Shown: one piece after another, positions 1-8,981 of the stretch | Layout: each line of letters begins with the position of its first letter | How positions within the stretch are numbered: position 1 is the stretch's first letter | DNA from: Phycisphaerae bacterium | GTDB lineage: Bacteria; Planctomycetota; Phycisphaerae; Phycisphaerales; UBA1924 | Direction: 5' to 3' | Assembly (NCBI GenBank): GCA_016793805.1 | Contig: JAEUIZ010000022.1 | Span: forward strand, 1-64,000 | DNA: 64,000 bases | Notes under the pieces: generated by a model | What the model saw: the letters and a program-made list of their open reading frames with translations, nothing else | Databases searched by the model: none | Told to the model about the DNA's origin: nothing | Translations under genes and position numbers: made by a program

Positions 1-1
1 G

Positions 2-1309
2 GTCGACTGCGTCGTGGTCTACAAGGTGGACCGCCTCAGCCGCTCGCTCATGGACTTCGCCCGCATCATGGAGACGTTCGACCGCAAAGGCGTCTCGTTC
101 GTCTCGGTGACACAGCAGTTCAACACCACGAGCTCGATGGGACGGCTGACGCTCAACATCCTGCTCTCGTTCGCCCAGTTCGAGCGCGAGATCATCGGCG
201 AGCGAATCCGCGACAAGATTGCCGCTCAGAAGCGCCGGGGCAAGTGGGCGGGCGGCGTGCCGATCCTGGGCTACGACGTCGACCGGTCCAGCGGCAGTCC
301 CCGCTTGGTCGTCAATCCCCGCGAGGCAGCCAAGGTCCGCGAGATCTTCAAGATCTACCTCGACAAGGGGTCGCTCCAGCGTGCCGTCACCGAACTCAGG
401 CATCGGGAGTGGAAGAACAAGCGCCGGGTGACCAAGAAGGGGGTCAGCGTCGGCGGCCAGCCCTTCAACACGGGCACCCTCCACGTTCTTCTGACCAACC
501 CGCTTCTGACGGGCAAGATCGTCCACCGGGGCAACACCTACGACGGCGAGCACGAGGCGATCGTCGATCCCGCGTTGTTCGAGCGCGTCCGCCAGCAGCT
601 CCTCGAGAACGGTCGGACCGGTGGTATCGAGATGCGCAACAAGTACGGGGCACTCCTGCGTGGGCTCCTGCGCTGCAAGAAGTGCGATTGCGCGATGATC
701 CACACCTTCTACGGCAAGCGGAACAAGCAGTACCGCTACTACCGCTGCCTGGAAGCCATCAAGAACGGGGCGCACACCTGCGAGGCGTCGTCGCTGCCAG
801 GGCTGGAGATCGAGAAGCTCGTGGTCGACGAGATCCGGACGCTCGGCAACGACCGGACGTTGCTGGACCGCATCCTTGCAGAAGCCCAGGTCAACGTAGA
901 CGAGGAACTGACGGCGCTGAAGTCGGAGCGGGCGTCAATCCACGCCTCGCTCGGCCGCTTGGAGAAGGAGTTGCGGGAACTGGTAGCGGACCGGAGCGGG
1001 AGCACCGCTACCACCGCGCGGCTGGCCGCCGCTCACGAACGGGTCAGCGGGGCACGCACCCGTCTTGCCGAGGTCGAGACACGGCTGGACCTGATCGGAG
1101 CCAAGGCCATCACCCGTGAGGAGGCCCGCAAGGCACTGAGAGAGTTCGACGGGGTCTGGGCGCAACTCTCGCCCCGCGAGCAGTGCCGGGTGTTGAAGTT
1201 GCTCTTCTCGAAGATCGAGTACGACGCGGAGAACGCCACCGTCGCGGTGACGTTCCGAGCGAGCGGGATCGCCGCCCTGTGCGCCCGCCGATTGGAGGAA
1301 GCAGCGTGA
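2..1309 (+). CDS. Large serine recombinase, 5' end outside window
   Basis: Site-specific recombinase of the large serine family, which integrates or excises mobile DNA. The window begins inside the N-terminal resolvase domain; the frame is open to the first base, so the catalytic serine is upstream and not visible. Visible in order: the resolvase end (YKVDRLSRS, then FAQFEREIIGERIRDKI), the recombinase DNA-binding domain (about residues 95-200 of the visible part), a zinc ribbon with CKKCDC and a second Cys pair around YYRC...HTC, and a C-terminal coiled coil rich in Leu, Glu and Arg. Its stop overlaps the start of the next gene (GTGA), so the two are probably co-translated. GTG codons inside the visible part, such as at 14, are not the true start. 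The family is certain; the element it moves is not. Confidence 0.93.
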   Translation, partial: VDCVVVYKVDRLSRSLMDFARIMETFDRKGVSFVSVTQQFNTTSSMGRLTLNILLSFAQFEREIIGERIRDKIAAQKRRGKWAGGVPILGYDVDRSSGSPRLVVNPREAAKVREIFKIYLDKGSLQRAVTELRHREWKNKRRVTKKGVSVGGQPFNTGTLHVLLTNPLLTGKIVHRGNTYDGEHEAIVDPALFERVRQQLLENGRTGGIEMRNKYGALLRGLLRCKKCDCAMIHTFYGKRNKQYRYYRCLEAIKNGAHTCEASSLPGLEIEKLVVDEIRTLGNDRTLLDRILAEAQVNVDEELTALKSERASIHASLGRLEKELRELVADRSGSTATTARLAAAHERVSGARTRLAEVETRLDLIGAKAITREEARKALREFDGVWAQLSPREQCRVLKLLFSKIEYDAENATVAVTFRASGIAALCARRLEEAA

Positions 1310-1698
1310 CCACCGTCGTGAGAACCATCCACATCACCCGAAAGGCCCGCCGCAAGCGCGTCGTTCTTGGCCCCGAGGCCCCGAAGGCCGAACTGCCGGG
1401 CCGTGTGCCCCGCGTGGCCCGCCTGATGGCTTTGGCGATCAAGTACGACCGGCTTCTCCGCAAGGGCGTCGTCGCCGACCTGTCGGAGCTCGCACGGTTG
1501 TGCCAGGTCACGCAGCCGCGGATGACGCAGATCATGAACCTGCTGCACCTTGCGCCGGACATTCAGGAGGAGATCTTGCTGCTCCCTCGGGTCGAACGGG
1601 GCCACGACCCAATTCACGAGCGGTCACTTCGTCAACTCACCCGCAAAGTCGCGTGGAGCGAGCAGCAAAGGCTGTGGGCGCGGCTTCGTTCGCGCTGA
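1306..1698 (+). CDS. Small HTH protein paired with the serine recombinase
   Basis: A 130-residue basic protein starting at a GTG that overlaps the recombinase stop. Residues 57-80 read as a helix-turn-helix (DLSELARLCQVTQPRMTQIM) of the KorB/ParB type. The tail has a DPI.ER...L pattern and a Trp/Gln/Arg-rich end. The N-terminal 30 residues are strongly basic (TRKARRKRVV). I infer that it is a transcriptional or recombination-directionality partner of the recombinase, because the pair is translationally coupled and recombinases of this kind often carry a small DNA-binding neighbour. The exact role is not shown by the sequence. Confidence 0.8.
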   Translation: MTTVVRTIHITRKARRKRVVLGPEAPKAELPGRVPRVARLMALAIKYDRLLRKGVVADLSELARLCQVTQPRMTQIMNLLHLAPDIQEEILLLPRVERGHDPIHERSLRQLTRKVAWSEQQRLWARLRSR

Positions 1699-1727
1699 TG
1701 CCATAAAGGTCTGGAACCGTTCGGTTG

Positions 1728-2651
1728 CTACAGCAGCCCGGACGGCGTTGACCCAAGCCGACGCTTGAAAAGCAGCCGTGCGTCATCATCATCCGACAGA
1801 TGCACGCGAATCACCCCGTTGCATTCCGGAGGTGGCGGGGTTGTCGTCGTCATGATGTACTGGAACGGCGCTTGGTTTTCACCGCCGAGGGTGTTGTGGC
1901 TTTCCAGCATGAACGAGATGAATCGGTGGTAAAGGGCCGAACCAAGATCCGCCTCACGCGGGCTGTCATGGACGACGAAACCGGGATGGTTGGCGGCACC
2001 CTCGACGGACGCGAGCAGGCCGCATGCGTCAGCAAGCACGACGGCCAGCGACTCGACGGCCTCACCGCCAATCGCCGCCTTTCGCCTGATCTCGAACTCG
2101 ATCTCGTCGTCGGTCACGACAATCTCGCCCGAGTAGTCCGGCGAAAGTGCCGCGGCGATGACCGCTGAGTACAGACGTCGTACGCGATCGAACTGCTCGG
2201 TTGTGCGGGATCGCACGCCCTGCACCTTGACGGCGAGACCGGCTTGGGTCGCCTCCTCGAGCCGCAGCGTCTCTCGGAGCCGCGCGAGCTCGGCGTCTTG
2301 CTCGGTTCCGGCGATCAGACCCGCATATCGGTCCAGCTCCCGGCCCAGGCGCTCTATGGCTTCAATGCGGCGTTCGGACGAGCGCTGCTTCGCAGAAACT
2401 TCCGCAACCCGCTTCTCGAGCGCAATCGCCCTCGCTCTCGGTTCGACCAGCTCCTTGTCAATCGCCTCGATATCCGCAGCGAAACTCGCTGCTGCCTGGT
2501 CAGATTGAGCAATGACCGGAAGAGCCACATCCCGCGAGCCCTCGAGCCGCCCCAGATGGTCATCGATGTGCCCGCAGTCCCGGAACGGAACACCGCCGTA
2601 GTTGCACGTCTGGAGCCCCGCCTGACCTTTCCCCGGTTGACGTACCAGAGT
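1728..2651 (-). pseudogene. C-terminal remnant of an SMC/Rad50-like ATPase
   Basis: The frame is open from just after a stop at 2652-2654 down to 1728; possible starts are GTG at 2645 or 2528. Counting from 2528, residues 20-120 are a coiled coil rich in Glu/Arg/Leu. AAIGGEA (151-157) sits where an ABC signature would be, and GFVVHDSPRE (183-192) looks like Walker B plus D-loop. Upstream, two cysteines in TCNYGG...RDCGH may be half of a zinc hook. No Walker A or N-terminal ATPase half is present, so this is probably the 3' half of a long coiled-coil ATPase of the repair or anti-phage kind, truncated by insertion or deletion. It lies tail-to-tail with the recombinase pair. A DUF2326-type or related family is possible. 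The intact function is unknown. Confidence 0.5.
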
Positions 2652-2717
2652 CTATGAGAGTCCGAGCACTGCCGCACCCCGCTGCTGGGCCGACCGGAGC
2701 GAAGCGGAGGGTGGCGT

Positions 2718-3674
2718 TCAGCCGCGCGAGTTCCGTCTGGAGCGTGAACCGCTCCGCGGCGGGGGCTGCTCCGGGCCGCGAAGGCTTCGCGTGGCCCGTG
2801 CGAAGAGTCGCTGGGCGACGGGGTGCATGACGCGGCGGCGCACGGCGATGGCGTAGTAGGTCTCGCGCACGCCGCGAACCCACCCGACGCGCTCGACGCC
2901 GAACTGTCGGCGGACCTCGCTCTCGATCGTGGCGGCGGCCGGGAACGCGGCCAGCCCGCCTCCACCGAAGGTCTTGAGCAGTTCCCGATCCTCGAACTCC
3001 GCGAGGACGACGGGCTCGATCTTGTTGGCCTCGAACCATCGGTCGAGCGAGTGGCGGAGCGTGGTGGTGCGATCGGGCAGGTAGAGCGGCGCGCCGTGGA
3101 GCGAACGCGGGAAGTGGCGACGGAGGGTCCTGGCGAGGGAAGGATGGGCGAAGATTGCCATGGCCGTCTCGCAGACGGGATGGCTGACGGCTCGCACCCG
3201 CGAGGAGTCGGGGTGCGGACGATCCGCGATCACCAGGTCCAGATGGAAGAGCGCGAGTTCGGCAAGGAGTTCGTCGATGCGCCACTCTCGGCACACGAGC
3301 CGCACGTCCGGGTCCTCCGTGAGGAGTGGCTCCAGCAGCGAGCGGATGACGGGCTTGGGCACGAAGTCCGAGGTGCCCACACGGAGCACGCGGGGCTGGC
3401 CGGTGTATCGCCCGGCGAGCGCGTCGGGGATCTCGGACGAGATTCGGAACATCTCGTCGGCGTGCCGGAAGACGATCTGGCCCGCCTCGGTGAGGTCGAT
3501 CGTCCTCCCGCGGCGAGTGAGCAACGCCGCGCCCAGTTGTTCTTCGAGCGAACGGATCTGGGCGCTGACGGTGGGCTGCGCGAGGCCGAGTTCTGCGGCG
3601 GCCCGCGTGAGGTTGCGGTGCTTCGCGGCGAGCCAGAAGTAGTACAGGTGGTTGTGGTTCAGCGGGCTCGCCAT
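2718..3674 (-). CDS. LysR-family regulator, NhaR-like
   Basis: A 318-residue transcription factor. The N-terminal winged HTH contains NHNHLYYFW, which resembles the NhaR start, then AAAELGLAQPTVSAQIRSLEE. The rest is a LysR substrate-binding domain (roughly residues 90-300), and the tail is basic and low-complexity. E. coli NhaR responds to sodium and controls an antiporter and biofilm genes; here no antiporter is nearby. It is transcribed away from the trehalose operon, and the 215-bp gap holds a 17-bp inverted repeat at 3749-3765. I infer that it may control the trehalose genes in response to salt or osmotic stress. The ATG at 3674 was chosen because TATACT lies 5 nt upstream and homologues begin at this point. 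Confidence 0.85.
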   Translation of the reverse strand: MASPLNHNHLYYFWLAAKHRNLTRAAAELGLAQPTVSAQIRSLEEQLGAALLTRRGRTIDLTEAGQIVFRHADEMFRISSEIPDALAGRYTGQPRVLRVGTSDFVPKPVIRSLLEPLLTEDPDVRLVCREWRIDELLAELALFHLDLVIADRPHPDSSRVRAVSHPVCETAMAIFAHPSLARTLRRHFPRSLHGAPLYLPDRTTTLRHSLDRWFEANKIEPVVLAEFEDRELLKTFGGGGLAAFPAAATIESEVRRQFGVERVGWVRGVRETYYAIAVRRRVMHPVAQRLFARATRSLRGPEQPPPRSGSRSRRNSRG

Positions 3675-3679
3675 GATCG

Positions 3680-3685
3680 AGTATA
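3680..3685 (-). promoter_or_regulatory. Leaderless-type -10 box for the LysR gene
   Basis: TATACT on the minus strand ends 5 nt before the ATG at 3674. Transcription would start at or next to the start codon, and no Shine-Dalgarno sequence is present. Confidence 0.5.
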
Positions 3686-3748
3686 ACGGGCCCGGGAAAG
3701 CACCCCGTCTTGTGTCACCCAAGGTTTGGTCTATTGGTCTGGTTCTGC

Positions 3749-3765
3749 GAGTCCGACTAGGACTC
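3749..3765. promoter_or_regulatory. Inverted repeat, candidate LysR operator
   Basis: GAGTCC-GACTA-GGACTC is a perfect 6-bp inverted repeat with a 5-bp centre. It lies between the divergent LysR gene and trehalose operon. A partial half-site (AAGTCC) follows about 10 bp later. Its size and place suit a regulator dimer, but binding is inference. Confidence 0.4.
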
Positions 3766-3889
3766 TTGCTCCAAGTCCTGTGCGCTCGGTACAACCTCGG
3801 GCCGGATGTGGATCGCCCACCCGTGCGGTGCTCTGGCGTGCTGGCGACACGGAATCGGCCCAAGGCCACGGCGTTCGGAACTCGCGACC

Positions 3890-6478
3890 ATGACCCACCC
3901 GCACTCGGACATCGTGAGGCACGTCGCATCGACGCCGATCCTGCTGGTGGCGAGCGACTTCGATGGCACGTTGGCGCCCCTGATCGCGCCGCACGACCGG
4001 GCCGCACCCGACCGCGCCGCGATGGTGGCGCTGACGCGGCTGAGCCGGATCCCGCACACCCATGTCGGGATCGTCTCGGGTCGGGGGCTCGCCGATCTTC
4101 GCGCGCGGCTGGGGGCGCCGGCCCGATGGGAACTCTCGGGAAGCCACGGCGCGGAGGTCGCGGGCGAGGCGGATCGTCCGATGCCCGGCGAGGCTCGCGC
4201 GCAACTCCGCGAACTGGCGGCGGTGCTGGGGTCGATCGCCGCGAAGGCGCCGGGCTGCATGGTCGAGGCCAAGCCTCGCGGCGTGGCGTTCCACTATCGC
4301 GAGGTCGCCGACGAGCACGCGGGGAGCGTGGTGGGCGAGGTCACGGCTCTCGCGGCGCGATTCCCGGCGCTCGTCATGCGCTTCGGGTCGATGGTCGTCG
4401 AGTTCCTGGCCGACCGGATCACCAAGGCCGATGGGCTTCGCACGCTGAGGCATCGCACGGGAGCAACCGCGACCATCTTCATCGGCGACGACCTGACCGA
4501 TGAGCACGCGTTCGCGTCGCTCAGCCCCAGCGACGCCGGGGTAAAGGTCGGCCAGGGCGACTCGCGGGCTCAGTTCCGCGTGGGGGGCGTGGAGGACGTC
4601 GCCCGGCTCCTGGCGCTGCTGGCCGAGGAGCGCGAGGCCTGGGCTCTGGGTCGTTCGCTCACTCCGATCACGGCCCATGCCGTGCTCTCCGACCAGCGCA
4701 CCCTGGCGCTGGTCACACCCGCGGGACGAGTCACCTGGCTGTGCGTCCCGCGAATCGACTCGCCGCCGATCTTTGCCGAACTTCTCGGCGGCCCCGGGGC
4801 CGGCTACTTCGAGGTCGCACCGGTCGATCCCGCGGGTGAGCCCGCGCGGGAGTACGACAGCGACTCGCTGGTGCTCCGAACGCGATGGGGAACCTGCTGC
4901 GTGACGGACTATCTGGACTGCGGCGGAGGACGGGCGTTCCAGCGGGCGGGTCGGACGGACCTCATCCGCGTGATCGAGGGGACGGGCACCTGCCGCGTGC
5001 GCTTCGCGCCGCGGCTTGACTTCGGCCGAGTCGCGACGCGCCTCGCGGTGCGGGAGCACGGGCTGGAGGTCCAGGGGAGTTCGGACCCGATCCTTCTGTA
5101 CGCGCCGGGTGTCCGGTGGCGGATCGGTGAGGAGGGTCCGCACCAGAGCGCCGAAGCCGAGGTCGATCCGAGTGGTGGCCCGATCGTGCTCGAGTTGCGC
5201 GCGGGGTCGGCGAACGACCGGCCGCACTTCCACGCGGAGTCGCAGAGGCGGCAGGCCACGCAGCGTTTCTGGAGCACGTGGGCGGGCTCGCTGCGGCTGC
5301 CGAAGGTGGCGACGGAGCAGGTCCGTCGGAGCGCGCTCATGCTGCGGGCGTTGGTGTATGGTCCGACGGGCGCGATCGCGGCCGCGGGGACCACGAGCCT
5401 CCCGGAGCAACTCGGAGGCCAGCGGAACTGGGACTACCGGTACTGCTGGCCGCGCGATGCGGCGATGACCGCCGCTGCCCTGGTGAGGCTCGGGAACACG
5501 GGCACGGCGATGCGGCTGTTGGATTGGCTCGCCCGTGTGCTCGAGCGGTGCGAGTCACCGGGGCGGCTGCGCCCGATCTACACGGTCGAGGGGCGGGACC
5601 TGGGCCCCGAGGCCGAGATCGGCGGGCTGAGTGGTTATGGCGGAAGCCGACCGGTGCGCGTGGGCAACGCGGCGGCGCTGCAGGTCCAACTTGACGTGTT
5701 CGGCCCGATCACCGACCTCATCGCGCTGCTGGCCGAGAGCGGCGCGCCCATCTCTCCCGACCACTGGCGTCTGACCCGGGCGATGGTGGAGGCCGTCGAG
5801 GCCCGCTGGCAGGAGCCGGATCACGGGATCTGGGAGATCCGCGGCGAGCGGCAGCACCACGTCCATTCCAAGGTCATGTGCTTCCACACCGTCGATCGCG
5901 CGCTGGTGGTCCACGACTGCGTGATCGGTCGCCCCAACCCTGCCTGGGAGGTGCTCCGAGACACCATCCGGGCCGACACCATCACACGGGGGTACAACGG
6001 CGAACTGAACACGTTCACCGGAACCTACCACCAGTCGCACCTGGATGCCGCCGCCCTGTCGGTCGGGCTCACGGGGCTTCTCGACGTGCGCGACCCGCGC
6101 TTCGTCGCCACCGTGGACGCCGTGGACACGCACCTGCGTTCCGACGCGACCGTCTACCGCTATCGGCACGACGACGGGCTACCCGGGCGGGAGGGCGGCT
6201 TCCACCTCTGCACGGGCTGGCTGATCGAGGCCCTGGCGCTCACGGGTCGGCTCGACCGGGCGTGCGAGTTGTTCGCGGGGCTTGCGCGTTCGATCGGTCC
6301 CACGGGAGTGATGTCCGAGCAGGTGGACGCGGAACTTGACATGCCGCTGGGCAACGTGCCGCAGGCGTACTCGCACCTGGCGCTCATCAACGCGGCCCTC
6401 ACGCTCGAGCGTCTGGGCGCCGTCGGCGACTCGCACGCCGAGGCATCGGTACGCCGCCAGAACGGAGCGCGCTCATGA
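3890..6478 (+). CDS. Trehalose-6-phosphate phosphatase fused to GH15 glucosidase
   Basis: An 862-residue two-domain enzyme. Residues 1 to about 235 are a HAD-type trehalose-phosphatase: DFDGTLAP at 23-30 supplies the nucleophile Asp, with SGRGLADL and GDDLTDEHAF further on. From about residue 255 a glycoside hydrolase family 15 module begins: SDQRTLALV, TWLCVPRIDSPPIF, GQRNWDYRYCWPRD, and a late GGFHLCTGWLIEAL region. GH15 members include glucoamylases and trehalases, so the second half may split trehalose or a glucan. No signal peptide is seen, so it should be cytoplasmic. The ATGA overlap at the end couples it to the synthase gene. ATG 3890 begins just before the conserved domain; an in-frame ATG at 3806 would add 28 residues. 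OtsB and GH15 assignments are strong; the GH15 substrate is uncertain. Confidence 0.92.
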   Translation: MTHPHSDIVRHVASTPILLVASDFDGTLAPLIAPHDRAAPDRAAMVALTRLSRIPHTHVGIVSGRGLADLRARLGAPARWELSGSHGAEVAGEADRPMPGEARAQLRELAAVLGSIAAKAPGCMVEAKPRGVAFHYREVADEHAGSVVGEVTALAARFPALVMRFGSMVVEFLADRITKADGLRTLRHRTGATATIFIGDDLTDEHAFASLSPSDAGVKVGQGDSRAQFRVGGVEDVARLLALLAEEREAWALGRSLTPITAHAVLSDQRTLALVTPAGRVTWLCVPRIDSPPIFAELLGGPGAGYFEVAPVDPAGEPAREYDSDSLVLRTRWGTCCVTDYLDCGGGRAFQRAGRTDLIRVIEGTGTCRVRFAPRLDFGRVATRLAVREHGLEVQGSSDPILLYAPGVRWRIGEEGPHQSAEAEVDPSGGPIVLELRAGSANDRPHFHAESQRRQATQRFWSTWAGSLRLPKVATEQVRRSALMLRALVYGPTGAIAAAGTTSLPEQLGGQRNWDYRYCWPRDAAMTAAALVRLGNTGTAMRLLDWLARVLERCESPGRLRPIYTVEGRDLGPEAEIGGLSGYGGSRPVRVGNAAALQVQLDVFGPITDLIALLAESGAPISPDHWRLTRAMVEAVEARWQEPDHGIWEIRGERQHHVHSKVMCFHTVDRALVVHDCVIGRPNPAWEVLRDTIRADTITRGYNGELNTFTGTYHQSHLDAAALSVGLTGLLDVRDPRFVATVDAVDTHLRSDATVYRYRHDDGLPGREGGFHLCTGWLIEALALTGRLDRACELFAGLARSIGPTGVMSEQVDAELDMPLGNVPQAYSHLALINAALTLERLGAVGDSHAEASVRRQNGARS

Positions 6479-8811
6479 CGCCGCCTCAGGCTCGCTTCCG
6501 ATTGCCGCGCTCCGTCCGATTTGGGCTGATCGTGGCCTTCCTCGCGGCGCTGGGCACCGGGGCGATCGTCTGGTACCAGGTCCAAGAGGAGTACCGCACG
6601 AGCGTCGAGGACCTCGATCGGCGTGCCGGCGTGCTCCTCCATCGCAACACGCCCGCCGCACGGGCGGCGCTGCTGATGCCCGACCAGCAGGCCGGGGCGG
6701 CCATGGGCGATCGGCTCGAAGGACACTCGCGGTTGCTCGGCTTTGCGCTCCTTCGCCCCGATGGACGGCTGGTGGCCGCGGGCCAGGCCGTGACCGACCT
6801 GGAGCCCACCCTGGCGCCGATCGTGATGCGACTTGGGCCGGTCCAGTCCGAGGTCCGAGAGGTCGTCAGGAACGGGGCTGGAACAACGCACATCCTCGCG
6901 TCGACGATCGCGGGCGCAGACGGGCAGCCGATCGGATCGCTGGCCATCCTCCACGACGCGCTGTACCTCGAGAACCGGCTGACGCGCGGGATGGTCCGAG
7001 GGCTGGTGCTGGCGCTGATCGTTGCCGGGGTGCTCTTTGTGCTGACCTCCGGGCTGGCGTGGGCGGTCTTCGAGCGGCCGATGCACGCGCTGGCCGAGTG
7101 GATGCGCAAACTCCGCTTCGGCGGCGCCCCGGAGTTGCCCCCACGGGGGCTCCCGGTCAGCCGACTCCAGGACGAGAGCGTCCATCTGGCCGCGTCCTTC
7201 CGTGCCGCCCGCAGCACGGAGCGAGAATCCGCCCAGACCGCGACCCGCTCCGACAAGACGTGGACGCGGGAGCGGCTCCGCGCGCACGCGCTGGCGGCGC
7301 TGGGGAACGACACGCTCGTGGTTGTCAGCAATCGCGAGCCCTACATGCACCAACTCCAGGACGGCAAGCCGCGCCTCGTGCGTCCGGCCAGCGGGCTCGT
7401 GACGGGCCTGGACCCGGTGCTCAAGGCGTGCGGGGGGCTGTGGGTCGCCCACGGCGCGGGCGACGCCGACCGGATGATGGCCGATGCGAAGGGGTGCGTC
7501 TCCGTCCCACCGGACGACCCGCGCTACACGCTCCGCCGCGTCTGGATCACCAAGGAAGAGGATGAGGGCTACTACTACGGATTCTCGAACGAGGGCCTGT
7601 GGCCTTTGTGCCACCTGACGCACGAGCGGCCGCTGTTCCGCGCGGCGGACTGGGAGCAGTACGTGAAGGCGAACCAGCGTTTCGCCGACGCCGTGCTCGA
7701 CGAGGTCGGCAAGGAATCCGCGGTCGTCATGGTGCAGGACTACCAACTCGCGCTCGTGCCGGCGATAATCAAGCAGCGCCGCCCCGACCTGAAGGTCGGG
7801 CTCTTCTGGCACATCCCCTGGCCCAATCCCGAGGCGTTCCGCATCTGCCCGTTCCGCGTCGAGGTGCTCCACGGGATGCTCGGCGCCGACCTCGTGGGGT
7901 TCCACCTCCAGCAGCACTGCAACAACTTCCTGGACACGGTCGATCGCATGGTCGAGGCCCGGCTCGACTGGGACCAGTTCTCCGCGGAACTCCGCGGGCA
8001 CACGACCCTCGTCCGTCCCTTCCCGATCAGCGTGCAGGTGTGGTCGGAGAAGCACGCCGCGCAGGGCTCGGACCTCGCCGCGCAGTGCCGCGAACTCCGC
8101 CACAGGTTCGCCATCGGCGACGTGCCCATCGGCGTGGGCGTGGACCGCATCGACTACACCAAGGGCATCGCCGAGCGGTTCCGCGCGATCGAGCGGTTCT
8201 TCGAGCGGAACCCGTCCCACCGCGGCAGGTTCTCGTTCGTCCAACTCGGGGCCCCGAGCCGCACGCACATCCCGCGCTACCGCGACCTTGTCACCGAGTT
8301 GGAGGCCCTCGCGGACGCGATCAACTGGAAGTTCAAGGCCGACAACGCGGGCTGGAAGCCCATCCACTTCCTGGTCGCGCACCACGACGGACCGACTGTC
8401 TATGCGTTCCTCACAATGGCCTCGGTCTGCATCGTCAGTTCGCTGCACGACGGGATGAACCTGGTCGCGAAGGAGTTCGTCGCCGCCCAGGGCGAGCCCG
8501 ACGCCTCCGGCGCGACCGGGGATGGGGTGCTCATCCTGTCGGAGTTCGCCGGCGCGGCCCGGGACCTCTCCGACGCGATCATCGTGAATCCCTATGACAC
8601 GGAGGAGTTCGCCGAGGCGATCCGCCGAGCCGTCGAGATGCCCCCCGAGCAGCGCCGCGAGCGGATGGCGAAGATGTATCAGCAGGTGACGGAGAACAAC
8701 ATCTATCGGTGGGCCGCCGACTTCCTGACGGCGCTCACGCAGGCCAAGGCGTCCGCGGAATCGGGCACGGTCGTCGTGCCACCCGCGGGCCGAGCCGCCG
8801 CCGCGCCATAG
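6475..8811 (+). CDS. otsA: Membrane-sensor-linked trehalose-6-phosphate synthase
   Basis: A 778-residue protein. Residues 279 to about 755 are a GT20 synthase making trehalose 6-phosphate from a nucleotide-glucose and glucose 6-phosphate. Supporting motifs are LVVVSNREP, HIPWPNPEAFRICP, GADLVGFH, GVGVDRIDYTKGI, SSLHDGMNLVAKEF and an NPYDTEEFA tail. The usual enzyme is about 470 residues; the extra N-terminus has a transmembrane helix (about 16-35), an extracytoplasmic stretch (about 37-172), a second helix (about 175-199) and a HAMP-like linker (about 200-245). This is the layout of a sensor kinase with the kinase replaced by a synthase. It overlaps the phosphatase gene by ATGA, so both steps of trehalose synthesis are co-translated. 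I infer that activity may respond to an outside signal such as osmolarity. The tail after residue 760 is low-complexity. Confidence 0.93.
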   Translation: MTPPQARFRLPRSVRFGLIVAFLAALGTGAIVWYQVQEEYRTSVEDLDRRAGVLLHRNTPAARAALLMPDQQAGAAMGDRLEGHSRLLGFALLRPDGRLVAAGQAVTDLEPTLAPIVMRLGPVQSEVREVVRNGAGTTHILASTIAGADGQPIGSLAILHDALYLENRLTRGMVRGLVLALIVAGVLFVLTSGLAWAVFERPMHALAEWMRKLRFGGAPELPPRGLPVSRLQDESVHLAASFRAARSTERESAQTATRSDKTWTRERLRAHALAALGNDTLVVVSNREPYMHQLQDGKPRLVRPASGLVTGLDPVLKACGGLWVAHGAGDADRMMADAKGCVSVPPDDPRYTLRRVWITKEEDEGYYYGFSNEGLWPLCHLTHERPLFRAADWEQYVKANQRFADAVLDEVGKESAVVMVQDYQLALVPAIIKQRRPDLKVGLFWHIPWPNPEAFRICPFRVEVLHGMLGADLVGFHLQQHCNNFLDTVDRMVEARLDWDQFSAELRGHTTLVRPFPISVQVWSEKHAAQGSDLAAQCRELRHRFAIGDVPIGVGVDRIDYTKGIAERFRAIERFFERNPSHRGRFSFVQLGAPSRTHIPRYRDLVTELEALADAINWKFKADNAGWKPIHFLVAHHDGPTVYAFLTMASVCIVSSLHDGMNLVAKEFVAAQGEPDASGATGDGVLILSEFAGAARDLSDAIIVNPYDTEEFAEAIRRAVEMPPEQRRERMAKMYQQVTENNIYRWAADFLTALTQAKASAESGTVVVPPAGRAAAAP

Positions 8812-8887
8812 GCTCGCCGTGCTCGGCGCGGACCGGAACCCCGAGACCAGGGCCGGTGCGCGAAGGGAGCGCCGGAAGGGGGCGCGT

Positions 8888-8901
8888 GGGGGGGGGGGGG
8901 G
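8888..8901. repeat. 14-base G homopolymer
   Basis: A run of 14 G lies between the synthase stop (8811) and the next start (8982), upstream of the -10-like box at 8943. Length slippage here would alter spacing only in untranslated DNA. It is also a spot where sequencing or assembly errors are likely. Confidence 0.85.
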
Positions 8902-8942
8902 CACGATGCTTGGGGGCGTGCAACCTCGCGCCGCGGTCGCGG

Positions 8943-8948
8943 TAGGAT
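8943..8948 (+). promoter_or_regulatory. Possible -10 box for the phosphatase-cytochrome gene
   Basis: TAGGAT preceded by G, about 33 nt before the ATG at 8982. This allows a leader of roughly 25 nt with a weak GAGAGAG ribosome site. No clear -35 is seen. Confidence 0.33.
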
Positions 8949-8981
8949 CGATGGCCCGACATCGGCCCCCGAGAGAGCACC

